54,771 nucleotides of DNA from positions 1-54,771 of the forward strand of contig CAZRJW010000007.1 in assembly GCA_964600845.1 (NCBI GenBank), read 5' to 3'. A program made the position numbers and the translations under genes. The notes under the pieces are model-generated. The model was not told the origin of the DNA, did no database searches, and saw only the letters and a list, made by a program, of their open reading frames with translations. Positions within the stretch are counted from its first letter, which is position 1. Each line of letters begins with the position of its first letter. Origin of the DNA: JAGOTP01 sp964600845 (GTDB lineage Bacteria; Patescibacteriota; Patescibacteriia; 2-12-FULL-60-25). Of this stretch, positions 44,328-53,731 are shown piece by piece.

Positions 44328-45137
44328 ATGACTGCCTTTCGAGATCTCACCAAGGCGCTTTATTCACTAGGACTCACCCCAAACGCAGCCACCTTCTATT
44401 TGGAGAGTTATCGACTCGGAAAAGCGACAATTGGAAAAGTAGCGGAGAAAGCTGGGATGGATCGCTCCTCCGCCTACCTCGCCTGCAAACAACTACGTGA
44501 AGCAGGTCTCTTAGAAGAAGCGCTCTCTGCGGGCGTAACGGTGATTTGGGCAAAGACACCGAACGCGGTTCTGAGTCGTCTACGCGCAGAAACACGTCGG
44601 TTCCGGGCACAGACAGAAAGCCTCGAGGGTGTCTTACCCGAACTCATGGCTGAATATGCGGCGAGTTCGCACAAACCTGTTCTTCAGTTCTTTTCCGGAA
44701 AAGCAGGCTTCGCCCAGATTACGGAAGACGTCTTGGAGCATGCAGGAAAAGAAATTCTTCTCCTCTCAAATCAACAAGAGGAACGAAAAGTCTTTACCGA
44801 CGTCGACCATCGCGAATTCATCAAGACACGCTTAGAGCGAAAGATCTCTATTCGTGTTCTGACGCCGAATACTCCCGAGGCACAGACTCTTCAAAAGATG
44901 GATCACCGCTGTTTGCGCGAAACGCGCATCATCGCGGATCGGAAGGCGTTTACAAGTGAGACGTATATCTATGGAGACAGCGTGGCAATGCTTAGTTTCG
45001 ATCGTGAAATCATTGGGTTCATTGTTCGCTCGCCGGACTTCGCCACCTCACAACGTTGGATGTTCGAACAACTCTGGGAAAGGTACGGGAACCGTGAAGG
45101 AAACACACGAAGAGCTGAATCCATCGATCGCTCCTGA
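44328..45137 (+). CDS. TrmB-like transcriptional regulator
   Basis: 269 aa from ATG 44328. N-terminal winged helix-turn-helix (LTPNAATFYLESYRLGKATIGKVAEKAGMDRSSAYLACKQLREAGLLEE), a short coiled coil (SRLRAETRRFRAQTESLEGVLPEL), and a C-terminal PLD-like sensor half (QFFSGKAGFAQITEDVLEH, then a domain ending FEQLWERYG). TrmB-type regulators are usually sugar-responsive. The last 44 bases overlap, in another frame, the start of the C39-like gene, so they are co-transcribed. Confidence 0.85.
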   Translation: MTAFRDLTKALYSLGLTPNAATFYLESYRLGKATIGKVAEKAGMDRSSAYLACKQLREAGLLEEALSAGVTVIWAKTPNAVLSRLRAETRRFRAQTESLEGVLPELMAEYAASSHKPVLQFFSGKAGFAQITEDVLEHAGKEILLLSNQQEERKVFTDVDHREFIKTRLERKISIRVLTPNTPEAQTLQKMDHRCLRETRIIADRKAFTSETYIYGDSVAMLSFDREIIGFIVRSPDFATSQRWMFEQLWERYGNREGNTRRAESIDRS

Positions 45138-45735
45138 GCTCCGAAACGAACCTGAGCGATTCTACGTCCCCCAATTCGCCACGGCAGCCACTGTAGAGCA
45201 GGAGATCTTCCATCGAGAAACCGCAGACATGAATCGGCCCGAGTGGAACTGGTGTGGCATCTGCTGCGTTCAGATGATTCTGCGGAGCCTGGGCGATCGT
45301 CACATTCCTTCGCTGGGGGAAATGTACGAGCGTGCAACGAGTCCCTACCGGGTATATCGTGTCGAGAATCAACGCGTGGTGGGTGCCTACCACAAGGAGC
45401 TCGCACGCTACATTCAAGATGAGTTCGCCCTCTCGGCCCGGACCGAGCGCGGATTAACGCTCCCGAAGTTAGCTGAGCACATCCACGAAGGAACCTTCAT
45501 CATCGCCTCCGTCTCACCAGACATTCGCCAGCTCAACGGTCCGGCACCGCTCGCTAAAAATGGACACTTCGTCCTGATCTACGGGACGTACTATCACGCC
45601 AACCCCGGTGACGAGACGATCATCCTCCACAACTCCGCCGGATTCCAAAGCCAGAAGACGCAACACCATGTGCGCGTCCCGGAGGCGCGTTTCCTGGAAT
45701 GCTTCTCGGGTAATGCCATCCTGGTTCACCCTTAA
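45094..45735 (+). CDS. C39-like cysteine peptidase domain protein (GC-rich), GTG start
   Basis: 213 aa starting at GTG 45094 (VKETHEELNPSIAPEL), inside the end of the TrmB gene; no better start is downstream until MNRPEW. No signal peptide. The papain-like fold is marked by RPEWNWCGICCVQMIL (catalytic Cys), GHFVLIYGTYY (His) and ILHNSAGF (Asn). Peptidase_C39_2 type. Probably cytoplasmic or exported by another route. GC content higher than in the flanks, with its own hairpin terminator, like the other GC-rich genes. Confidence 0.7.
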   Translation: MKETHEELNPSIAPELRNEPERFYVPQFATAATVEQEIFHRETADMNRPEWNWCGICCVQMILRSLGDRHIPSLGEMYERATSPYRVYRVENQRVVGAYHKELARYIQDEFALSARTERGLTLPKLAEHIHEGTFIIASVSPDIRQLNGPAPLAKNGHFVLIYGTYYHANPGDETIILHNSAGFQSQKTQHHVRVPEARFLECFSGNAILVHP

Positions 45736-45744
45736 CCCTTTACC

Positions 45745-45779
45745 GGCGGTCCGCTCAGCTGACCGCCGCCGTCTCCTTT
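45745..45779 (+). terminator. Hairpin after the C39-like gene
   Basis: GGCGGTC (45745-45751) pairs with GACCGCC (45761-45767), followed by GCCGTCTCCTTT; directly ahead of ddl, so it may be leaky. Confidence 0.55.
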
Positions 45780-46700
45780 ATGCGCTCAAAAATCGCCATT
45801 CTCACCGGCGGAACAAGCTCGGAACGAGAGATCGCTCTTGCGTCAGCCGCACATGTACAAGAACTTCTGCGTGAAACATACGACTTACATGTCTTTGATT
45901 TCCCAACGGACATTGAACTCTTTTTCAAGCAACGCAGCACCATTAAGCTCGTCATCCCTCTGTTTCATGGCGTCGGTGGTGAAGATGGAAGCATCCAAGG
46001 ATTCTTACAAACACTTGGGATTCCGTTTCTTTTTTCAGATGTCGCCGCACAGGCCATTGCAATGAACAAAGCGACGACGAAAGATCTTTTACTCCAGCAC
46101 GGAATCAAAACGGCGAACTATCTTATTCTCAAAGAAACCGATCCTATCCCCGATTTTTCTCGTCCCTGCGTCATTAAGCCGATCGATGGCGGGAGCTCTA
46201 TTGGAGTGGTTATCGCGAAAAGTTCAGAGACGTATCTCACGGGAATCAAAGGAGCGTTTCTCTCATCAAAAACAGTGCTTATAGAAGACTACATTCCCGG
46301 AAAAGAATTCACCGTTGCAGTAGTGGAAGAGAACGGAAAACCGATCACCCTTCCTGTGATTGAAATCCGATCAAAAAACAGCTTCTTCGACCTCGCGAGC
46401 AAATATGATCCGTCCCTGGCAGAGGAGCTCTGTCCTGCGCCGATTGATGATGCGTTAGCACACAAGCTCCAAGCGATTGCCTTACGCACGCATCAGATCA
46501 TTGGTGCAAAACACCTGTCACGCACGGACATCATCGCGGATGAAGAAGGAACTCCTTGGGTACTGGAGATTAATACGATTCCGGGGCAGACGAAGCATTC
46601 ACTCTTGCCAAAAGCTATCCACGCATCTGGACGAAAGCTGGGCGCCCTCTATCGAGACTGGATTGACTCAGAGCTACAGACAGCTTCTCTTCAGCCCTAG
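45780..46700 (+). CDS. ddl: D-alanine:D-alanine ligase
   Basis: 306 aa, ATP-grasp enzyme joining D-Ala residues for peptidoglycan. N-terminal GGTSSEREIALAS, then PLFHGVGGEDGSIQG, MNKATTKDLL, VIKPIDGGSSIGV (phosphate-binding), EDYIPGKEFTVAV and the metal/substrate segment VLEINTIPGQTKHSLLPKA. The RVDF-type motif reads SRTDII. Normal length. Overlaps the convergent PurO-like gene by 4 bases. Confidence 0.95.
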   Translation: MRSKIAILTGGTSSEREIALASAAHVQELLRETYDLHVFDFPTDIELFFKQRSTIKLVIPLFHGVGGEDGSIQGFLQTLGIPFLFSDVAAQAIAMNKATTKDLLLQHGIKTANYLILKETDPIPDFSRPCVIKPIDGGSSIGVVIAKSSETYLTGIKGAFLSSKTVLIEDYIPGKEFTVAVVEENGKPITLPVIEIRSKNSFFDLASKYDPSLAEELCPAPIDDALAHKLQAIALRTHQIIGAKHLSRTDIIADEEGTPWVLEINTIPGQTKHSLLPKAIHASGRKLGALYRDWIDSELQTASLQP

Positions 46701-47422
46701 CCGAACATGTTCACGATACTCGTTTGGTAGGTCTTTGTTCCTGGATCAAATGCTGCCCCCATAACACTTACACGTAGATCTTCTTTTTTATCGTGAGGGG
46801 CAAGGGCGTCATAGACCGCTTGAACGAGTGTCGTAAGTGAGTCGTGCTCAAGCTCCACAGATACTGGACCACCTTGAAAAGCGGGTGTCGGTCGGACGTT
46901 TTCTCCACGATAGGTCGTGATCAAGCTGGCTTTTTGAGGTGCAAGTTTCACTTCAAACCCCTGTCTCAAGGCAGTTCCAATTTCATTTGAACGAATGATG
47001 TGAAGTGCTGCCGAAAGCGAACCGCCAGCACAGGAAATCAGCCCCGTAATACGAGGTGTGTGATACGCATCATCTTCGTAGGACCAACCGCCCAAGTCCT
47101 GCGTCAAACGTTCTTCAGCTTTCCCCACTTTTTCAAGTTCAACCGCATCCACCTGCCGTCCATTTCCAAGGACAAAGCTGTCGTCCCCCATCCGCACAGA
47201 CGTGTACTGCAACAAATCCAACTTACCACGCGCCATGATCTTCAGATTCGTTGTTTGGACACTGATCGATTTGTGATCGGCGCTGAGCGTATACGTCTTA
47301 GCCTTACTCGCTGCACTGCGTGCAGTGACAAAGTAAATTCCAGTTGGCCGCTCGCCCATCAAGCCAAGCACGAGACCACGTCCGGGATATTCCAACGTTG
47401 AAAGATGTTGTATGAGTTCCAT
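46697..47422 (-). CDS. IMP cyclohydrolase-like (PurO family) protein
   Basis: 241 aa. Starts LSTLEYPGRGLVLGLMGE, then IYFVTARSAASKAKTY, followed by a beta-rich NTN-hydrolase-like fold with DDAYHTPRITGLIS and TTYRGENVRPTPAF. This matches the archaeal-type IMP cyclohydrolase family (last purine biosynthesis step, FAICAR to IMP). No other purine genes are nearby, so a role in salvage or a different nucleotide reaction cannot be ruled out. Confidence 0.7.
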   Translation of the reverse strand: MELIQHLSTLEYPGRGLVLGLMGERPTGIYFVTARSAASKAKTYTLSADHKSISVQTTNLKIMARGKLDLLQYTSVRMGDDSFVLGNGRQVDAVELEKVGKAEERLTQDLGGWSYEDDAYHTPRITGLISCAGGSLSAALHIIRSNEIGTALRQGFEVKLAPQKASLITTYRGENVRPTPAFQGGPVSVELEHDSLTTLVQAVYDALAPHDKKEDLRVSVMGAAFDPGTKTYQTSIVNMFG

Positions 47423-47450
47423 AAATAACAGGGAGAATACCTCTTACGCT

Positions 47451-49157
47451 CTAAAACCGTAATAGCTCCATCGCCTGCTCGTAGGTTGTTGGTCGGCTGT
47501 CTCTGATTCCTGGATTCCGAATTCCCGCTCCCGCCTCTTGGCTCGGCATAAATCCGCAGCCGCGATCAGATGGGATCGCGAAATCGTTATTCCAATAGGT
47601 ATTTCCGCTCGCTATCACACCCGTTAGACCGTGGTTTAGTTTTTCACAGACGAGTGGCATGCGGCCAGTCGTATCAACAAACAGATTATTTTTGAGTATG
47701 ACGCCATCCGTCGAGGCACGTGGTCCATTACCCGCACGGGATTGAACAAGCACGGAGGCATTATTCAAGAAGAGGTTATGTTCAATCAAACTATTCTTCG
47801 CATCGAATAAGGCGAGACCACCATAAGCTCCATGAGCGATCACGTTATTTCGGAAAACGGTATCGATTGCTTCATATTGCTCTCCCTGCAAAAGCTCCTC
47901 GTCCGTCGAGCCCCCAATGCCCCAGATCGGATTTCCATCAGCTCCCCCGCGTTGGTTATCGATCACGTTTTCTTCAATCAACGCGCGCTTCGAACCGCCT
48001 TTCACGTAGCCCGCCATGTTGCCAACGTCGTGAATAAAGTTGCGACGAATGATCGCGTCATCAACATCGACCAAGTCGAGCGCTTCTTGCCAGAAGGCTT
48101 CACTCCCATCTGTGCGACGACCTGGACGAGCTAAGTCGCAGCCTTCGATCGTAATGTGATGCGCTTGGTTAATCTTCACAACATCCCCATCCGGCCCCGC
48201 ATCATGCAGATTCAAATTCCGAAGTGTAATATGGTGCGCCCCATCTTGTATGTGGAAGACGTCATTCCTTGCCCGAACAACTTCAAAACCTTCAAACACC
48301 AGATAAGATGCTCCACCGCCAACATTGAATGACTCGTCCCCGGTCGAGGTGAACTTCACCGAGCCTCGAGCTCCATCCGCGATCAGATAAATCGGGTTCG
48401 TCGCGGTTCCTTTTTTATCGATCCAAAATTGTTGCGTGAGCGTATAGGAACCAGGCGCGATCCGAATCAAATCCCCTGGACGAGCTTCATTCATCGCCTG
48501 ACGAATCGCACTTGCGGTACTCACCCGAATCGTTCGGAGCGTTCCGGGGTAGGTTGAAACCGGCGGAATAGTGGGTGGCGGTTGAACAGGTGGAATCGAA
48601 GGCGTGCTCAAGGTTGGTGGGTTGGTTGGTGGTGGCAGATCGCGATCTGCTTCGATGCTCAGCGCGACCGCCCGTTCGTTGAGAGGATTGAACTGACCCG
48701 CATTTTCGATGGGAGCACCAACCGTGTAATTCACGAAGAAGGCATCTGGAATGTCGTCGACCTGGCGAGCCCAGTCGTATCCGAAGAGTCCGGCCGCAAT
48801 CCCTTCTGATTGCACCCAGCGCAAAACGCCTCCATGAGCGACCGCGTACACCTTTGGATCGGTCGCTACTTTCACTAAACGCATTCCAGGCCGGTACGTA
48901 ACATTGGCACGGAGGCGTAACCCAGCGAGTTCTTGATCCGAGATCGTCTGCACCTGAGCAAAGCTTGGAAACCAACTAAAGAAGGTCTTCTCGTTTGGAA
49001 AGGCATAGCGCTCCCCAGCGGCCGTTGCATAATAGACGGCGGGCGTAGAGGCTTTTACCAAACCTGTCACAGCCGCGTTCCCTGCTTTGGGAAATAAGGC
49101 GGCGAGTGTCAAAACGAGGACTCCGACGGCTACCTGTGGGGAAAAAAAGCGTTTCAT
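47451..49157 (-). CDS. Secreted protein: YRPG-type module plus right-handed beta-helix
   Basis: 568 aa from ATG 49157, after which a signal peptide (FFSPQVAVGVLVLTLAALFPKAGNA) begins. Residues about 30-160 form the YRPG module: RYAFPNEKTFFSWFPSF, RANVTYRPGMRLVKVATDP, VYAVAHGGVLRWVQSEG and DAFFVNYTVGAPI. A Pro-rich linker (TNPPTLSTPSIPP...) leads to a pectate-lyase-like parallel beta-helix (about 215-555) with stacked HITLRNLNLHDAG, HITIEGCDLAR and IRRNFIHDVG turns. Likely a polysaccharide lyase or surface binding protein; the module is shared with 37192-39093. Confidence 0.87.
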   Translation of the reverse strand: MKRFFSPQVAVGVLVLTLAALFPKAGNAAVTGLVKASTPAVYYATAAGERYAFPNEKTFFSWFPSFAQVQTISDQELAGLRLRANVTYRPGMRLVKVATDPKVYAVAHGGVLRWVQSEGIAAGLFGYDWARQVDDIPDAFFVNYTVGAPIENAGQFNPLNERAVALSIEADRDLPPPTNPPTLSTPSIPPVQPPPTIPPVSTYPGTLRTIRVSTASAIRQAMNEARPGDLIRIAPGSYTLTQQFWIDKKGTATNPIYLIADGARGSVKFTSTGDESFNVGGGASYLVFEGFEVVRARNDVFHIQDGAHHITLRNLNLHDAGPDGDVVKINQAHHITIEGCDLARPGRRTDGSEAFWQEALDLVDVDDAIIRRNFIHDVGNMAGYVKGGSKRALIEENVIDNQRGGADGNPIWGIGGSTDEELLQGEQYEAIDTVFRNNVIAHGAYGGLALFDAKNSLIEHNLFLNNASVLVQSRAGNGPRASTDGVILKNNLFVDTTGRMPLVCEKLNHGLTGVIASGNTYWNNDFAIPSDRGCGFMPSQEAGAGIRNPGIRDSRPTTYEQAMELLRF

Positions 49158-49225
49158 AAGGGTTACTTCCATCATAGACCCCTTCAAACGTCCTTGCTAC
49201 TCTCGAAACGTCTTTTCCCCTTTCT

Positions 49226-49669
49226 ATGAACGAACCCATCAATTTCATTGAAAACCAGTTTCACTACCTATCCCCTTTTTCTGCACATCAGATTGAGATT
49301 TGGGGTGAAGTCTTCGCAACCGCCGAACATGCCTATCAAGCATCACGCATCCTGCCTGGGCCTGAGCGTGACTCAATAAAATCGGCATCTAGCCCTAAGG
49401 ACGCTTGGCGCGAAGGTCAAAAATACAAAGACAGCCCTACGCATGCCGTCCCAAATTTCGATAAGTACGCCACCATGGAGCAGATCTTTCGCGCAAAACT
49501 CGCCCAACACACCGACATCGTAGACATCTTAAAAGAATCGGGTGACCGAGAACTTCTCAAAGTTTGGGACACGGACTACTACTGGGGAACAGGAAAAGAT
49601 GGCTCCGGACAGAACCAGATGGGAAAAATCTGGATGAAGCTGCGCTCGGAACTTATTTCGACTTCTTGA
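49226..49669 (+). CDS. NADAR-family (YbiA-like) N-glycosidase
   Basis: 147 aa. NADAR signatures: FIENQFHYLSPFSAHQI, TAEHAYQASRIL, DAWREGQKY and DTDYYWGTGKDGSGQNQMGKIWMKLR. YbiA-type enzymes hydrolyse the N-glycosidic bond of riboflavin pathway intermediates; other NADARs act on ADP-ribosyl-guanosine in DNA, so defence functions are possible. Divergent from the beta-helix gene, convergent with the DUF2238 gene (17-base overlap). Confidence 0.93.
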   Translation: MNEPINFIENQFHYLSPFSAHQIEIWGEVFATAEHAYQASRILPGPERDSIKSASSPKDAWREGQKYKDSPTHAVPNFDKYATMEQIFRAKLAQHTDIVDILKESGDRELLKVWDTDYYWGTGKDGSGQNQMGKIWMKLRSELISTS

Positions 49670-50276
49670 TCCCCTCTTTTGCGACAAAGCGATCGTGCAG
49701 TTTGCCGAAAACAAGACAGGCAATCAACCCACCGAGCAACGCCAGAAACATGTCCGTCTGTGTATCCCAGACGTAGCCTTGCGTACCTAAAAAGGCGTCT
49801 GCGTCTTGTCCGATTAAAAGCGCAGCTAGCCATTCCAGCAATTCATAAACGACGGTGATCAACGCAACCATTCCCATCACAAACGTCGTGATCCAGTTCT
49901 TTTTGGCGAATACTCCTAGTCGAATGACAAGTTCACGAACCATGAACGCAGGGAAAAATCCCTGCACAAAATGCCCAACTTTATCGTAGTTATTTCGCTG
50001 CCACTCAAACACTGTACTCAAGTATTCAAATAAAGGGTTCTCAGCGTACGTATACTTGCCGCCATAGAACAACACAAGACTATGCAGCAAGACCATGACG
50101 TAGACGAAGCGAGAAAATTTGAACCTGCGATACGTAAGCGCCAGAATCGCGACCCCCACAAGGCTCGGCGCGACTTCCATGAGCCAGGTAGGATAGTCAT
50201 GCGGTGCGATCGCCGACCAGCCAAGCGCACCAACATATAAGGCACCCAAGACAAGGAAGAAGGTTTTTTGAGACAT
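49653..50276 (-). CDS. DUF2238 (YjdF-like) membrane protein
   Basis: 207 aa, six predicted transmembrane helices. Diagnostic stretch YDKVGHFVQGFFPAFMVRELVIR plus EWLAALLIGQDADAFLGTQGYVWDTQTDMFLALLGG, the conserved DxxGH and GxQGxxWDxxxDM motifs of the family. Function unproven. Lies 20 bases after the stop of the ATPase-epimerase fusion on the same strand. Confidence 0.9.
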   Translation of the reverse strand: MSQKTFFLVLGALYVGALGWSAIAPHDYPTWLMEVAPSLVGVAILALTYRRFKFSRFVYVMVLLHSLVLFYGGKYTYAENPLFEYLSTVFEWQRNNYDKVGHFVQGFFPAFMVRELVIRLGVFAKKNWITTFVMGMVALITVVYELLEWLAALLIGQDADAFLGTQGYVWDTQTDMFLALLGGLIACLVFGKLHDRFVAKEGIKKSK

Positions 50277-50296
50277 AAGAAAGGGAAAGAGAGCTG

Positions 50297-53200
50297 CTAC
50301 AAAAGTTGTTTCAGACCTTCTTCAAAAGAGACTTCTGGCTTCCAGCCAAGGAGTGTCGTTGTCTGTGCAATATCCGCTCGTGTATGCGCGACATCATTTG
50401 ACCGAGCCGGCTTCCGCCGCTGTTTTCCCCCAAAGATCCGTGCGATCTCTTTCACGGTTGTCGTACTACCTGTTCCGACGTTTAAGATCTCCCCCGCTCC
50501 CACTCGGTCTGAGCGCATCGCTAGTACATTCGCGCGCGCGACGTCAGACACAAACACGAAATCGCGCCCCTGCGATCCATCCCCCTCAATCGTCAGCGGC
50601 TTTCCCTGCGATCGCTGCTTACGAAAGATTGCGATCACACTTCCATAGCCACCCTCATCATCCATCCGAGGACCATATACGTTAAAGTAGCGTAAACAGA
50701 CCGTCTGGAGACCGTAGAGTCGCTGGTACTGAATCGCGAGCTCTTCCCCCATGTACTTATGGAGAGCGTATGGGTTCAACAAGTCGACTGGATCGGACGG
50801 AGACTGTTTTTCTCGTGTTGAGTTCCCATAGATCGCCGAGGTTGAACTAAAGACAACCCGCTTTACCCCATTTTTTCGAGCCGCTTCAAGGACATGTAGC
50901 GTTCCATCCAAGTTTACATGCGCAGACGTGTGCGGAAATTCAACCGAGTAAGCGACGCGCGGAAGAGCCGCTAAATGAAAGACTCCATCCACCCCAACCA
51001 TCGCCCGTTCCAGCGCTTCATAATCCATTACATCTCCCATGATCAGCTCTGCTTCCGGATGTACCTGCTCACGTTTTCCGTTGTAGAGGTTATCAAATAC
51101 ACGGACCGCATAACCCGCTTCGATCAGCCCGTCAACTACGTGCGACCCAATAAAACCGGCCCCACCTGTTACGAGATAGAGCGGTGTAGAAGGACCAGGG
51201 TGAACATTTTGTGATCGACTACTCGTCCAACGAAGATAGAGGTGCTTTACGACGTCCGTGAGAAGGAAGTACAAGATCACCAACCCCGCCGTGATCGTAA
51301 GCAACGAAGCTGTTGGTCGTGGAAATGAGAACCACTCCGCAAAGGGCGAAACAAAGGTCACAAAGAGTGCAGCTGCAGCTGCGAGTACCGTTGCCCCCCA
51401 GAGTGCCAGTGGTGGGCGTACTGCTTGAAAAAACCACTTAGACGAACGGATAGAGAAGATCAGGAGAAGCTCAGTAAAGACGGACGCCAAGAACCACATG
51501 ACCTGTAGATGCGTCGGGGCAATCGATTGGTAGATCGCAAAGAACAAGAAGTCGAAGACTGTACTGACGACCCCCAAGGTCAGACAAAAGAAGAGCAGAG
51601 GTCGAATCGAAAACTTCACCGGCATACGGGCCTCCCCCTCGGTAACTCGGTCAAAACAGATTGCCGTCATCGGAAAATCGGAGAGCAGATTCAAAAGGAG
51701 GATTTGAATCGGCAACATCGGCAAGGTTGGGATAAAGAAAAGCGAAACAACCACTGCAAAAAAGTTCCCAAAGTTCGAAATGAGCGTTGCTCGAATGTAT
51801 TTCCCAATGTTCACGAAAACGTGACGCCCCGTGGTCATTCCTTGCGCGATCACATCCAAACCTTTATCGAGCAAAATAATATCGGCCGCTTCACGCGCAA
51901 TATCCGAAGCCTCTTTCACCGCAATCCCGACATTCGCAAGCTTCAGGGCAGGCGCATCATTGATCCCCTCTCCCATAAACCCAACACTCCCATGACGTTG
52001 GAGCTCCTGGATAATGATGTATTTTTGTTTTGGATCTACCCGGGCAAAAACAGCGCAGGTTTTCACACTCTTCAGACGAGCCGCGGCACTCAACTTCAAA
52101 AAGGCTTCTCCCGTGAGCACTTCGCTTGCGTCCTTAATCAACCCTACGCGCTTCGCAATCGCGGCCGCCACCTCAGGACTATCCCCTGTCAGCATCTTCA
52201 CCTTCACTCCGAGTGCATGGATTTGCTGCAATGCCGAACAAGCGGTCGCCTTGAGTGGATCTTCAAACGAAATACCGCCAGACAGTGTCATCGCCCGCTC
52301 TTCTCGCTCAAGATCTGCGCCCACCTTCCTCCCTGAGTGCGTACGTGTCGCGACGGCCAGCACACGTCTCCCTTCCTTTCCTTGCTCCAACACCCACGTG
52401 CGGAAACTTGTAGGTACATGCGTACACAGTTTTAACACCTCTTCCGCAGCACCACAGGAGATCACTTGCCCTCCTTCTCGTCCCATAACAAACGCCGTAA
52501 CACGTTTCCGACGTGGATCAAACGGCAAATGTGCCTTCAAGCTGCTCGCCGCCAAGATGCGTTGATCTTCTTTTGAAAGCCCTTGAATCAACGCTCGACT
52601 GAAGGGATCAAGATCTGCAGGATTCTTCAAACGCGCCGCCTCGACACACTGCAGCGCCAAGATCCGCGCATTACCCGTGTATTCCCTAATTTCTCCCACT
52701 CTCAGTCGATTCTCGGTTAACGTCCCCGTCTTGTCGGTACACAAAATCTCAATCGATCCTAAATCTTCAATCGAGCTGAGCCGTTTTACAACGACCTGCT
52801 TCTTTGCCATCAAGAGCGCCCCACGCGAGAGACAGATTGTAACAACCAACGGCAATGTCTCCGGTACAACACTCACCGCCAACGCGACTGAGAAGATCGC
52901 GAACTGAATCCAGGTCAGAGTGGAATCCCCTTGGAACACTAACCGTAAGACAAACGTGACAGCCACAGCGATCACCACAAACCAGAGAATCGCAACGCTC
53001 AAGCGACGGATTGACTTCTGGTAGGATCCTTCCGCAGCTGTTTCAGACGTGAGTTTGGCGATCGTTCCTAGCGAAGTCGTACGACCCGTATTCACGACAC
53101 AAAACTTCGCCCAGCCTTGCGTCACCTTCGTTCCAGCACGAAGCAACTCAGCCTCTTGCTTCGTGGTAGGGAAGCTTTCTCCGGTTAAAACTGACTCATC

Positions 53201-53683
53201 ACAGAGACATGCCTCTGTCTCGATAATCACCCCATCTGCTGGAATGATGTCCCCTACCTCCACCAGACAGATATCCCCCGGAACAAGCTCAAGGCAGGGA
53301 ATGCGTTCTACTTTTCCACCTCGAAACACCGTGCAGGTGGGGCGTAAGATTGCCTGCAACATCGCCACCGCTTTTTCTGCGTGGTATTCCTGAAAAAATC
53401 CTAATAATGCATTCAAAACCACAAAAGCCACGATCATCCAGCCGCTGATCTGATCATGAAAAATAAACGACAGCACCGCTGAAGCCCCCAGCAGGTACAC
53501 GAACGGTGAAGCGAATTGTTTTACCAACAATCGCCACCAAGAGAGGGTCTCACGGTCGACCTGATTTGGTCCGTACGTTTTTAACCGAACCGCTACCTCA
53601 CGCGACGTAAGTCCTTTCGCGCCCGTTTTTAACTTCGAAAACAACGCATTTTTAGAAAGTGCCCCTAACGTAACAAGGTCCAT
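50297..53683 (-). CDS. Fusion: P-type cation ATPase (MgtA-like) plus NAD-dependent sugar-nucleotide epimerase
   Basis: 1128 aa from ATG 53683 (MDLVTLGALSKNALF). Residues 1 to about 825 are a P-type ATPase: TGES actuator loop at 167-170, VPETLPLVVT in M4 (close to the MgtA PEMLPMIV type), phosphorylation motif CTDKTGTLT with Asp near 317, MLTGDSPEVA, and hinge MGEGINDAPALK (GEGIND instead of GDGIND). After a short linker (SSRSQNVHPGPST) residues 832-1128 form an extended SDR: VTGGAGFIGSHV (NAD), HLAALPRVAYS, SSTSAIYG, YALHKYMGEE (catalytic YxxxK), RYFNVYGPR. No start codon exists at the junction. The ATPase probably moves Mg2+ or a related cation. Confidence 0.88.
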   Translation of the reverse strand: MDLVTLGALSKNALFSKLKTGAKGLTSREVAVRLKTYGPNQVDRETLSWWRLLVKQFASPFVYLLGASAVLSFIFHDQISGWMIVAFVVLNALLGFFQEYHAEKAVAMLQAILRPTCTVFRGGKVERIPCLELVPGDICLVEVGDIIPADGVIIETEACLCDESVLTGESFPTTKQEAELLRAGTKVTQGWAKFCVVNTGRTTSLGTIAKLTSETAAEGSYQKSIRRLSVAILWFVVIAVAVTFVLRLVFQGDSTLTWIQFAIFSVALAVSVVPETLPLVVTICLSRGALLMAKKQVVVKRLSSIEDLGSIEILCTDKTGTLTENRLRVGEIREYTGNARILALQCVEAARLKNPADLDPFSRALIQGLSKEDQRILAASSLKAHLPFDPRRKRVTAFVMGREGGQVISCGAAEEVLKLCTHVPTSFRTWVLEQGKEGRRVLAVATRTHSGRKVGADLEREERAMTLSGGISFEDPLKATACSALQQIHALGVKVKMLTGDSPEVAAAIAKRVGLIKDASEVLTGEAFLKLSAAARLKSVKTCAVFARVDPKQKYIIIQELQRHGSVGFMGEGINDAPALKLANVGIAVKEASDIAREAADIILLDKGLDVIAQGMTTGRHVFVNIGKYIRATLISNFGNFFAVVVSLFFIPTLPMLPIQILLLNLLSDFPMTAICFDRVTEGEARMPVKFSIRPLLFFCLTLGVVSTVFDFLFFAIYQSIAPTHLQVMWFLASVFTELLLIFSIRSSKWFFQAVRPPLALWGATVLAAAAALFVTFVSPFAEWFSFPRPTASLLTITAGLVILYFLLTDVVKHLYLRWTSSRSQNVHPGPSTPLYLVTGGAGFIGSHVVDGLIEAGYAVRVFDNLYNGKREQVHPEAELIMGDVMDYEALERAMVGVDGVFHLAALPRVAYSVEFPHTSAHVNLDGTLHVLEAARKNGVKRVVFSSTSAIYGNSTREKQSPSDPVDLLNPYALHKYMGEELAIQYQRLYGLQTVCLRYFNVYGPRMDDEGGYGSVIAIFRKQRSQGKPLTIEGDGSQGRDFVFVSDVARANVLAMRSDRVGAGEILNVGTGSTTTVKEIARIFGGKQRRKPARSNDVAHTRADIAQTTTLLGWKPEVSFEEGLKQLL

Positions 53684-53731
53684 AGAAAAAGAGCGAATTG
53701 CCGATAGTCTACCACTTTTCCACCTCACTTG

